The notes below the pieces were generated by a model, which saw nothing but the letters and a program-made list of their open reading frames with translations, was not told the DNA's origin and did no database searches. Below, piece by piece: positions 26,656 through 33,855 of a DNA stretch of 64,000 nucleotides. The translations under genes and the position numbers were made by a program. The DNA lies in assembly GCF_042662225.1 (NCBI RefSeq), contig NZ_JBHSYQ010000003.1, positions 1,178,001 through 1,242,000 on the forward strand, given 5' to 3'. Each line of letters starts with the position of its first letter. Positions within the stretch are counted from its first letter, which is position 1. The stretch comes from Nibribacter roseus (GTDB taxonomy: Bacteria; Bacteroidota; Bacteroidia; Cytophagales; Hymenobacteraceae).

Positions 26656-27741
26656 ATGAAATCTATTCTAATCACCGCCTTCTGTGCTATCTTTTTCACA
26701 CAGGCATTTGCTCAACAGAAAGTTAGAATTGCTATAGCAGGACTTAGCCACGGGCACGTAGACTGGTTCTTCAACAGATCAGATAAAACTGATATTACTT
26801 TGGTAGGGATCTATGAGCCAAATAAGGAATTAGCGGAGAAATACGCTAAGAAATATAAAATTAACCCACGCCTTTTTTTTACCGATCTTGCTACAATGCT
26901 TGATAAAGTAAAACCAGATGCAGTCTCTGCCTTTGGAGCTACTAATGAGCACATTGCTGTTGTACGGGCGTGTGCTCCAAGAAAAATACATGTAATGGTA
27001 GAAAAGCCGCTTGCTACTACCTTGGCAGACGCAAAAGAAATACAGTCTCTGGCTCAGGCAAATGGCATTCATGTGTTGACAAACTTTGAGACATCTTGGT
27101 ATGCTAGTAACCAGTATGTTAATAATCTGGTGGAAGAGGGCAAGCTAGGGGAAATTCGCAAAGTAGTAGTCAATAGTGGGCACCAAGGACCTAAAGAAAT
27201 CAACGTGAGTGATGAGTTTTTTGAGATACTGACAGATCCAGAGAAAAACGGAGCCGGGGCCTTGATGGATTTCGGCTGTTACGGCGCTAATTTAATGACG
27301 TGGCTGATGAAGGGAGAAAGACCTATTTCCGTAACCGCGGTAATCCATCAGAATAAGCCAGGCATTTATAAAAAGGTAGACGATGAAGCATCTATCATAT
27401 TGCAGTACCCCAAAGCCCAATGTATTATCCAAGGTTCTTGGAACTGGCCATTCTCCAGGAAGGATATGGAAGTATATGGAACAAAAGCTTACGCCATTGC
27501 GGTTGACGCAACCACCGTACACCAACGGCTGGCAGAAAATTCTCCTGAAGAAGCCATGAAGATAGCACCTCGCCCTGATCCCTATACTGATCCTTTTGCT
27601 TTATTTGCCTCTGTGGTAAGTGGGAAATTAACTCTAGGTAAAAACGACTTATATAACTTGCCTATTAATGTTACAGTTGTTGAAATACTAACGGCGGCCA
27701 AACAATCTGCAGCATTGAATAAAACTATATTTTTAAAATAA
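26656..27741 (+). CDS. Exported Gfo/Idh/MocA-family oxidoreductase
   Basis: 361 residues with a signal peptide (LITAFCAIFFTQAFAQ), so it acts in the periplasm. The NAD(P)-binding fold starts at KVRIAIAGLSHGHVDWFF. The glycine pattern is GLSHGH rather than the usual GxGxxG. The family motif EKPLATT (Glu116-Lys117-Pro118) and the substrate-side DFGCYGANLMTWLM are present. Exported Gfo/Idh/MocA proteins keep their nicotinamide cofactor bound and usually exchange sugars or keto-sugars. With the two DUF1080 genes and the cytochrome-linked dehydrogenase it completes a plausible 3-keto-glycoside pathway. Its substrate is not known. Confidence 0.87.
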   Translation: MKSILITAFCAIFFTQAFAQQKVRIAIAGLSHGHVDWFFNRSDKTDITLVGIYEPNKELAEKYAKKYKINPRLFFTDLATMLDKVKPDAVSAFGATNEHIAVVRACAPRKIHVMVEKPLATTLADAKEIQSLAQANGIHVLTNFETSWYASNQYVNNLVEEGKLGEIRKVVVNSGHQGPKEINVSDEFFEILTDPEKNGAGALMDFGCYGANLMTWLMKGERPISVTAVIHQNKPGIYKKVDDEASIILQYPKAQCIIQGSWNWPFSRKDMEVYGTKAYAIAVDATTVHQRLAENSPEEAMKIAPRPDPYTDPFALFASVVSGKLTLGKNDLYNLPINVTVVEILTAAKQSAALNKTIFLK

Positions 27742-27886
27742 CCTCTATAAGTCTTAAATGAAGGAACAATGCATAAGAGAATAAGCTGGTTTTCTCTTAT
27801 GAACCCCAATTCATTGCGAAATAAGGGTATCAAGATTGTATTCCGGAGGCCACCTATAAGGCGAAGACTCAAAGCTTATGCAAGCA

Positions 27887-27924
27887 AAAAGCCACTTACA
27901 AGTTTTATCTCGTAAGTGGCTTTT
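27887..27924. terminator. Bidirectional terminator hairpin
   Basis: AAAAGCCACTTAC (27887-27899) pairs with GTAAGTGGCTTTT (27912-27924). T-rich sequence follows on both strands. It lies between the oxidoreductase gene (+) and tRNA-Asn (-), serving both. Confidence 0.8.
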
Positions 27925-27931
27925 CTTGTTG

Positions 27932-28005
27932 CTCCCCCTCTTGGGCTCGAACCAAGGACCCCATGATTAACAGTCATGTGCTCTAACCGACTGAGCTAAG
28001 GAGGA
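27932..28005 (-). tRNA. tRNA-Asn (GTT)
   Basis: Read on the - strand, the 74-base sequence folds as a cloverleaf. The acceptor TCCTCCT pairs with AGGGGGA. The D-arm contains GCTCAGTCGGTTAGAGC. The anticodon loop CTGTTAA holds GTT between the paired CATGA and TCATG. The T-loop is TTCGAGC. CCA is not encoded. It is followed by a bidirectional terminator. Confidence 0.95.
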
Positions 28006-28133
28006 GTGTTATTCGTTGCCGTAGCGTTGAATAGTGATGCAAAAGTAATGGGCTGCCTGTGATTACGCAAGTGTTCCTCAAGAAAAATTTTAGTCTTTTT
28101 AGTAAAACGCTGAAAATGAAAGGAGAAATTTTT

Positions 28134-28174
28134 TCGTTTTTGCCCTCTTTTCGAAAAAATAGCTCTAAAACAGC
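28134..28174. repeat. Dispersed palindromic repeat, degenerate copy
   Basis: TCGTTTTTGCCCTCTTTTCG and AAAAAATAGCTCTAAAACAG follow the family layout with mismatched cores. The copy ends just before the stop codon of the adjacent - strand gene. Confidence 0.65.
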
Positions 28175-28177
28175 TTT

Positions 28178-29044
28178 TTACTTTTGAGTAGGATACTCAT
28201 AAAACCCGCGTCCGGTTTTGCGGCCGTGGTGCCCGGCATCCACTTTTTGCTGTTGCCAGCGGCTGGGTCTGAACTTAGGGTCTTGGTGAAAGGCCTCAAA
28301 CATGGCGCTGGTCACCGAGAAATTGGTATCTACGCCAATCAAATCCATGAGCTGGAAAGGACCCATTTTAAATCCGCTGGCCTGTAGCAGGCGGTCAATG
28401 CTTTCATGGCTAGCTACGTTTTCTTCCAGCAGTTTCAGGCTCTCTACGTAAAAATGACGAGCCACCCGGTTCACAATAAAGCCAGGGGCGTCTTGGGCAA
28501 TAACCGGCGTTTTGCCCAATCTCAGCGCCAGTTCTTTCATGAGCTGCGTTACTTCTGGGGCGGTGGCGGCTCCTGAAATTACTTCCACCAGTTTCATGAT
28601 GGTAGCCGGGTTGAAAAAGTGAAGTCCTACCACACGCTCGGGGCCCTGCACCTTGGCCGCAATGCGGGTAATAGGCAGCGAGGAGGTGTTGGAGGCTAAA
28701 ATTGTGCTTGGCTTGTTCTGTTGCGCTACCTCATTTAAGATGCTATGCTTCACATCCAGCCGCTCCACTACGGCCTCAATCACCACCTCAGCCCGTAGCT
28801 GCAGCACATCTTTAGTGAAAGTAATTCTGTCAAGTATCTCCTCTTGCTCCTGTGAAGAGATTTTTCCTTTGTCCGCCAGCTTCGCCAAAGAAGCCATGGT
28901 AGTGGTTTCCGCCTTCTCCAACACGGTGGCATTGATGTCATACAAGATGGTGGTGAAACCAGATTGGGCACATAATTGGGCAATGCCCTGACCCATGGTG
29001 CCAGCTCCAATTACTGCTATTGTTTCAATGTCTTGAAGAGTCAT
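28178..29044 (-). CDS. 3-hydroxyacyl-CoA (3-hydroxybutyryl-CoA) dehydrogenase
   Basis: An NAD-dependent enzyme of 288 residues oxidising L-3-hydroxyacyl-CoA. The N-terminal Rossmann motif is AVIGAGTMGQGIAQLCAQSG (residues 10-29). The catalytic-domain block LHFFNPATIMKLVEVISG contains the conserved histidine. The C-terminal dimer domain reads GFKMGPFQLMDLIGVDTN and ends with the usual GRKTGRGFYEYP. The size fits the stand-alone short form used in fatty-acid or butyrate-type metabolism. Nothing around it suggests a special pathway. Degenerate and perfect palindromic repeats flank it on both sides. Confidence 0.93.
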   Translation of the reverse strand: MTLQDIETIAVIGAGTMGQGIAQLCAQSGFTTILYDINATVLEKAETTTMASLAKLADKGKISSQEQEEILDRITFTKDVLQLRAEVVIEAVVERLDVKHSILNEVAQQNKPSTILASNTSSLPITRIAAKVQGPERVVGLHFFNPATIMKLVEVISGAATAPEVTQLMKELALRLGKTPVIAQDAPGFIVNRVARHFYVESLKLLEENVASHESIDRLLQASGFKMGPFQLMDLIGVDTNFSVTSAMFEAFHQDPKFRPSRWQQQKVDAGHHGRKTGRGFYEYPTQK

Positions 29045-29171
29045 TTATTAATGTGCTGATGTGCTAGTTGATTTGGGAATTTGAAGATGTGGAAATTTGA
29101 GAATGGCAATATTGTGGCCTAGTTTTCTTGTGGTACTACCTAAACTCGAGAACGGTAATGTGACTATAAAC

Positions 29172-29207
29172 GTTTTCGGCCTGCTTTTTGAAAAACAGGC
29201 CGAAAAC
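29172..29207. repeat. Dispersed palindromic repeat
   Basis: GTTTTCGGCCTG (29172-29183) pairs exactly with CAGGCCGAAAAC (29196-29207). The centre is CTTTTTGAAAAA. The core is CGGC/GCCG. It lies between two - strand genes. Confidence 0.88.
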
Positions 29208-29287
29208 AGCAAATTTGTGTAGAGCGTCTAAATTGTACCAATTTCTGAATTAAAGACAAACTAGCACATTAAGAAATTAGCACATTG

Positions 29288-30313
29288 TCAAACCGCCTCA
29301 AACTGACGCAAAAAGCGGGCGTCGTTCTCGGTGAATAGGCGAAGGTCTTTGATCTGGTATTTGAGCATGGTAATGCGCTCAATGCCCATGCCGAAGGCGA
29401 AACCGGAGAACTCTTTAGAGTCGATACCGCAGTTTTCCAGCACCTGTGGGTCAACCATACCGCTACCGCCAATCTCTACCCAGCCGCTGCCCTTGCAGAT
29501 GTTGCAGCCCGTGCCTTTGCAGATGTGGCAGGTGATGTCAATCTCGGCGCTGGGCTCAGTGAAGGGGAAGAACGACGGCCGGAACCGGATCTGCGTGTCA
29601 GGGCCAAACAGCTCCTTCACGAAGTAATATAAGGTGTCTTTCAAGTCTTTGAAGCTTACGCCCCGGTCCACAAACAGACCCTCTACCTGATGGAACACGC
29701 AATGCGCACGCGCCGAGATAGCCTCATTCCGGAATACGCGTCCCGGCGACAAGGTACGAATAGGCGGTTTCTGGTGCTCCATCACGCGCACCTGTACGCT
29801 GCTGGTGTGGGTGCGTAGCAACATGTCTGGGTTTTTGCTCAGGAAAAAGGTGTCCTGCATGTCGCGGGCGGGGTGGTTCTCGGGGAAATTCAGCGCAGAG
29901 AAGTTATGCCAGTCGTCTTCCATCTCCGGCCCCTCAGACACATTGAAACCAATACGCTCAAAAATACGGATGATCTGCTCCCGCACGCGGGCCAGCGGGT
30001 GGCGGGTGCCCAAGGTGTTAGGCACGGGCGGCAAGGTGAAATCTAAACCAGACAGAGCATCGGGCGTGGCGTTCTGCTCCAAGGCTTCCTGCGCAGCGTC
30101 AAACTTCTGCTGTGCCAGTTGCTTCAGTTGGTTTAGTTCCTGGCCCACCTGCTTGCGCTGCTCCGGTGCCACGGTTTTCATCTCGTCAAACAAAGCGGCA
30201 ATCTGGCCTTTCCGGCTTACATAGGTGTTCTTGAAGGCCTCCAGTTGCTCCTTGTTCTCTATAGTATAGGCCTCTACCTCTTGGGTCAGGCGTTTAATAT
30301 TCTCGAATAGCAT
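29288..30313 (-). CDS. pheS: Phenylalanyl-tRNA synthetase alpha subunit
   Basis: Charges tRNA-Phe together with the beta subunit (not in the window). The start at 30313 (MLFENIKRLTQEVEAY) gives 341 residues, the usual bacterial PheS length; the frame stays open 33 bases further but without support. The N-terminal coiled-coil (about 1-85) binds tRNA. Class II motifs follow: GPEMEDDWHNFSALNFPENH, RTHTSSVQVRVM, RVFRNEAISARAHCVFHQVE (motif 2) and FGMGIERITMLKYQI (motif 3). A cysteine-rich insertion (CHICKGTGCNICKGSGW) is seen in several bacterial PheS proteins. pheS is separate from pheT here. Confidence 0.96.
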   Translation of the reverse strand: MLFENIKRLTQEVEAYTIENKEQLEAFKNTYVSRKGQIAALFDEMKTVAPEQRKQVGQELNQLKQLAQQKFDAAQEALEQNATPDALSGLDFTLPPVPNTLGTRHPLARVREQIIRIFERIGFNVSEGPEMEDDWHNFSALNFPENHPARDMQDTFFLSKNPDMLLRTHTSSVQVRVMEHQKPPIRTLSPGRVFRNEAISARAHCVFHQVEGLFVDRGVSFKDLKDTLYYFVKELFGPDTQIRFRPSFFPFTEPSAEIDITCHICKGTGCNICKGSGWVEIGGSGMVDPQVLENCGIDSKEFSGFAFGMGIERITMLKYQIKDLRLFTENDARFLRQFEAV

Positions 30314-30379
30314 AGGGCAAAGATAGCAATTAACGAAATACGGCACACCTACCTACTCGTGCAGCAGCTATGGCTAAAT

Positions 30380-30415
30380 GTTTTGAGGCTGTTTTTCCCA
30401 AAACAGCCTCAAAAC
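30380..30415. repeat. Dispersed palindromic repeat (perfect)
   Basis: Exact 16-bp arms, GTTTTGAGGCTGTTTT (30380-30395) and its complement (30400-30415), loop TCCC; core GAGG/CCTC. Confidence 0.9.
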
Positions 30416-30583
30416 AAAATATTCAGGCACTGAAATTACCAGTTCAGAAGGCTTTTTAGCGGTTTGGTCAGATTTAACATTTGGTATTGTCTTAAGTCAG
30501 GTAGTTTTCCTTTCATAAATATAGCTTTGCTACTATATATCCTTTTACGGTATACAGATTATCAATGAGTTAAATTTACTCGG

Positions 30584-30616
30584 AAACTTTGGAAACATGA
30601 AAAGTTTCCAAAGTTT
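30584..30616. promoter_or_regulatory. Candidate TetR operator
   Basis: AAACTTTGGAAAC (30584-30596) and GTTTCCAAAGTTT (30604-30616) are exact inverted repeats around a 7-base centre, 16 bases before the tetR-like start codon. The length and position suit a TetR dimer-of-dimers site that represses the whole regulator-efflux operon. It is unrelated to the dispersed repeat family. Confidence 0.7.
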
Positions 30617-30632
30617 GCGCCCGATTTAGCTA

Positions 30633-31253
30633 ATGAACATGGAGACAAAAGAGAGGATCATGAAAGAAGCCCTAACACTTTTCTTTAAAAGAGGGGTGAA
30701 AGCGGTTTCCATGGATGATGTGGCGGCGCACCTAGGCGTGTCTAAAAAAACCATCTATAAGTGGTTTGTGAACAAAGACGAGCTGGTGTTTGAGAGCATA
30801 CAAGAATATGTGCAGGCCATGGAGCAGACGTGCTGCGGTACTATTGAAGGAGCTAATAATGCACTGGAAGCCTTGTTTCAGATTTTAGAAATGGTGAGAG
30901 GGCTTATGCGTGAGGTGCACCCCAGCATTTTCTATGACCTACAGAAATATCATGCTAAAGCCTGGCAGCTGTGGCTAGACCATAAAAATGGTTTCTTCCT
31001 ACAACAGACCAAAGAGAACATACAGCGGGGCATAGAAGAGAAACTGTTTCGGCAAGACGTGGACGTGGAAATTGTAAGCCGCTTAAGGTTGGCTGAGGTA
31101 GAGTTAGGCTTTAATTCAGAAGTGTATCCGGTTGCCCAATTTGACTTGCAACAGGTGCAGATAGCCCTGCTGGAACATTTTCTGTTCGGCATTGCCACCA
31201 TCAAGGGCCATAAACTAATAAATCAATACAAACAGATTACAGAAGAAGAATAA
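30633..31253 (+). CDS. TetR/AcrR-family transcriptional regulator
   Basis: Likely repressor of the efflux operon it heads. The N-terminal helix-turn-helix spans about 5-50 (RIMKEALTLFFKRGVKAVSM, DDVAAHLGVSKKTIYKWF), followed by a variable ligand-binding domain of about 150 residues. At 206 residues it has normal size. ATG 30633 and ATG 30639 are both possible starts. The TolC-family gene follows after 8 bp, then adaptor and RND pump genes, the standard order for self-regulated multidrug pumps in Bacteroidota. A 13-bp perfect palindrome just upstream is the probable operator. Confidence 0.92.
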   Translation: MNMETKERIMKEALTLFFKRGVKAVSMDDVAAHLGVSKKTIYKWFVNKDELVFESIQEYVQAMEQTCCGTIEGANNALEALFQILEMVRGLMREVHPSIFYDLQKYHAKAWQLWLDHKNGFFLQQTKENIQRGIEEKLFRQDVDVEIVSRLRLAEVELGFNSEVYPVAQFDLQQVQIALLEHFLFGIATIKGHKLINQYKQITEEE

Positions 31254-31261
31254 CAATTATT

Positions 31262-32623
31262 ATGAAAAAGAACATGAAGGCGGGCTGGCTTCTGGTCGGC
31301 TGGCTTCTGGGAGTAAGTTTGCATTCCCAAACTGTACAGGCGCAGCAAGCGCAGGCATTGTCGCTGGAGCAGGCCATACAATATGCCCTGGAAAACCAGG
31401 CGGCTGTGCAAAATGCCAAAATAGATGTGGAGTCTGCCAAAGCCCGAGTGGGGGAGGTGCGTTCCATTGGGCTCCCTCAGGTGAACGCCGCTGTAGATTA
31501 TAGCAATAACCTGGCTATTCAGCGGGTGTTCTTACCAGCCGTGTTTATAGGTGACCAAACACCTGGTGCAGTCATAGCGGCTCCATTCGGTACAAAGCAC
31601 ACTAACACTTTGTCTTTGACTGGTAGCCAACTGCTGTTTGACGGTTCATATCTTCTGGGCTTAAAAGCTGCTCAGGTGTATACCCAACTATCTGAAAAAA
31701 GCCTAAAGCAAACCAAAGTACAGGTAGCTGATGCCGTAACCCGCGCCTATTATACCATCTTAATCACCGATGCGCGTGCGGCGCTGGTTGACCAGAACTT
31801 AGTTAGGCTGGATTCTATGCTGCGTGAAACCCGCATCATGAACGAGAATGGCTTTGTAGAGAAAATAGATGTAGACCGGTTGGTGGTAACCAGAAACAAC
31901 CTGCAGTCTGAGCGTGACAAGCTAAAGAGCTTGCAGGAGCTAGGTTACAACCTGCTCAAGTTTCAAATGGGCATGCCACAGGCGCAGCCTCTGGTACTCA
32001 CCAGCACCATACAAGAAGCCATTATCGCTACGGAAGATGAACTGGAAGAGATGAACTACGCCAACCGGGTAGAATACTCTATTCTTCAAACCAATAAAGA
32101 ACTGGCAACCCTTGATCTGCGCAATAAACGTGCTGGCTACCTGCCAAGGTTGGTATTAACAGGCCGCTACGGCGGTAACACCGCCAGCAATGAGTTCGGA
32201 GACCTGTTCAAAGGAAGTGATTACTACCAGTTCGCTTCATTTGGCCTTGGGCTGCAGATTCCTGTGTTTGACGGGCTAGCCAAAAAATACCAGATACAGC
32301 AAAGCAAATTAGCCCTGCAGAAGGTAGACATTGGGTTTAAGGAGTTGGAGCAGGCTATTGATCTACAGGTGGCACAGGCGGTTACCAACCTGAAGAATGC
32401 CAGAATTCAACTAGATGCCCAGCAGCGGAACAGAGCTTTAGCCCTGGAAGTGCTGCGGGTGGCAAAAATTAAGTACCGTGAAGGAGTGGGCTCCAGTATT
32501 GAAGTGTTGAATGCTGAAACTGCGCTGAAAGAAGCTGAAACCAACTACTCCAATGCGCTCTATGACCTGATTATTTCACAGGTAGACTTACGCTTAGCCA
32601 AGGGTACTTTAGTCACCCAATAA
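31262..32623 (+). CDS. TolC-family outer-membrane efflux channel
   Basis: The outer-membrane duct of the tripartite pump. The signal (GWLLGVSLHSQTVQAQQ) is followed by two outer-membrane efflux-protein repeats. The first begins ALSLEQAIQYALENQAAVQNA, and the second ends SSIEVLNAETALKEAETNYS near residue 420. Long helical stretches match TolC coiled coils. 453 residues is usual. It starts 8 bp after the TetR gene, so it is co-transcribed with it. Confidence 0.94.
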   Translation: MKKNMKAGWLLVGWLLGVSLHSQTVQAQQAQALSLEQAIQYALENQAAVQNAKIDVESAKARVGEVRSIGLPQVNAAVDYSNNLAIQRVFLPAVFIGDQTPGAVIAAPFGTKHTNTLSLTGSQLLFDGSYLLGLKAAQVYTQLSEKSLKQTKVQVADAVTRAYYTILITDARAALVDQNLVRLDSMLRETRIMNENGFVEKIDVDRLVVTRNNLQSERDKLKSLQELGYNLLKFQMGMPQAQPLVLTSTIQEAIIATEDELEEMNYANRVEYSILQTNKELATLDLRNKRAGYLPRLVLTGRYGGNTASNEFGDLFKGSDYYQFASFGLGLQIPVFDGLAKKYQIQQSKLALQKVDIGFKELEQAIDLQVAQAVTNLKNARIQLDAQQRNRALALEVLRVAKIKYREGVGSSIEVLNAETALKEAETNYSNALYDLIISQVDLRLAKGTLVTQ

Positions 32624-32662
32624 ATCAATTCACAGATACTAATAGAAATCATTTTTGAATAC

Positions 32663-33784
32663 ATGAAAAAGCAAATAATTGCAGCCTTTGTTATCATGGC
32701 TGTACTGTCCGCCTGCGGCGAAAAAGATAAACAAGCCCAACTGGCCGAACTGAAAAAAGAGCAAGCCGAGCTGTCCGGCAAAATTGCCAAACTGGAAGCT
32801 GAGCTGGAAAAAGAAGGCAAGGGTCCTAAAGTAAACACCGTGCCTGTATCAGTAGTAACGGTTCAGCCTGAAACATTCCGCCATTACCTGGAAGTGCAAG
32901 GCCGCGCAGATTTCAATCAGAACGTAAATGTGAGTGCCAAGGTGCCGGGTGTACTGACCAGTGTGCGCGTAGACCGTGGTGACCAGGTACGCAAAGGCCA
33001 GGTGCTGGCCACTATTGACGCCAGCGTGCTGGACCAGCAGATAGCAGCCCTTCGGCCTAATCTGGATTTGGCCCGCACCGTTTACCAAAAGCAGAAGAAC
33101 CTCTGGGATCAGAAAATAGGCACCGAAATACAGTACCTGCAAGCCAAGAATAACGTGGAAAGCCTGGAACGCCAGATAGCTACCATGCAGGAAAACCGCG
33201 CCCAATATACCGTTACCGCTCCAATTACCGGTCAGGTAGACGAGGTGGTGCCTAAAGCAGGAGAGGCAGTTTCTCCGGGCATAGGCATTATCAGAATTGT
33301 GAATGCCAACAGCGGCAAAGTAGTAGCCGAAGTGTCAGAGGCATATGCCAATCAGATCAAGAAGGGCGACCAGGCTAAAATCTTCTTCCCAGATCTGAAT
33401 CAAGAGGTAAACTCAACGGTGCAAGTGGTGAGCAGCCAGATTAACCCATCTAACCGCTCATTTATGGTGGAGTTTGGCTTAAGCGCAGCTGAGCAACAGA
33501 AAATAAATTTACGCCCTAACATGGTAGCCGTGGTGCGCATACAAGACTACGTGAAAGAAAACGCCATTACCCTGCCGCTAGATCTGGTGCAGAAAGATGA
33601 GCAAGGCAGCTTTGTGTACGTGGTAGAGCAGAAAGACGGACAACGGGTGGCCGCCAAACGCAACATTACCACTGGCACTTCTTACGGAGGCAAAGTGGAA
33701 GTACTTAGCGGCTTGAATGCAAATGACCAGGTGATCAGTGCTGGTGCCCAAAACCTGAACCCTGGACAGGCGGTGAGTTTCTAG
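32663..33784 (+). CDS. RND efflux periplasmic adaptor (MFP), lipoprotein
   Basis: Bridges the RND pump and the TolC-like channel. The N-terminal lipobox is VLSACGEKD (Cys about 18). A Lys/Glu-rich helix (about 25-52) precedes the lipoyl/beta-barrel core: VNVSAKVPGVLTSVRVDRGD, VRKGQVLATID, TVTAPITGQVDEVVPKAGEA, LPLDLVQKDEQGSFVYVV. The length of 373 is standard. A 12-bp hairpin in the 71-base gap to the pump gene may balance expression of the two. Confidence 0.94.
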   Translation: MKKQIIAAFVIMAVLSACGEKDKQAQLAELKKEQAELSGKIAKLEAELEKEGKGPKVNTVPVSVVTVQPETFRHYLEVQGRADFNQNVNVSAKVPGVLTSVRVDRGDQVRKGQVLATIDASVLDQQIAALRPNLDLARTVYQKQKNLWDQKIGTEIQYLQAKNNVESLERQIATMQENRAQYTVTAPITGQVDEVVPKAGEAVSPGIGIIRIVNANSGKVVAEVSEAYANQIKKGDQAKIFFPDLNQEVNSTVQVVSSQINPSNRSFMVEFGLSAAEQQKINLRPNMVAVVRIQDYVKENAITLPLDLVQKDEQGSFVYVVEQKDGQRVAAKRNITTGTSYGGKVEVLSGLNANDQVISAGAQNLNPGQAVSF

Positions 33785-33801
33785 ATGATACTATTTCTAT
33801 T

Positions 33802-33840
33802 GAGTGGTCTGCCTTCCTTTTTCAAGAGGGCAGACCACTC
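33802..33840. terminator. Intra-operon hairpin between adaptor and RND genes
   Basis: GAGTGGTCTGCC (33802-33813) pairs exactly with GGCAGACCACTC (33829-33840), loop of 15 bases, followed by TAAAAATG rather than a T run. It looks like an attenuating or stabilising hairpin. Confidence 0.5.
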
Positions 33841-33855
33841 TAAAAATGCCATGTA

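Larger units (their letters stand above)
30347..30632. other. Divergent intergenic region between pheS and the TetR gene
   Basis: It contains a perfect dispersed palindrome (30380-30415), a candidate -7 element TAGCTTTG (30522-30529) facing the TetR gene, and a strong operator-like palindrome (30584-30616). No ORF is present. Confidence 0.55.

Noticed and set aside
29805..30224. 139-aa ORF antisense to pheS
   Set aside because: Serine/cysteine-rich shadow of a highly conserved essential gene.
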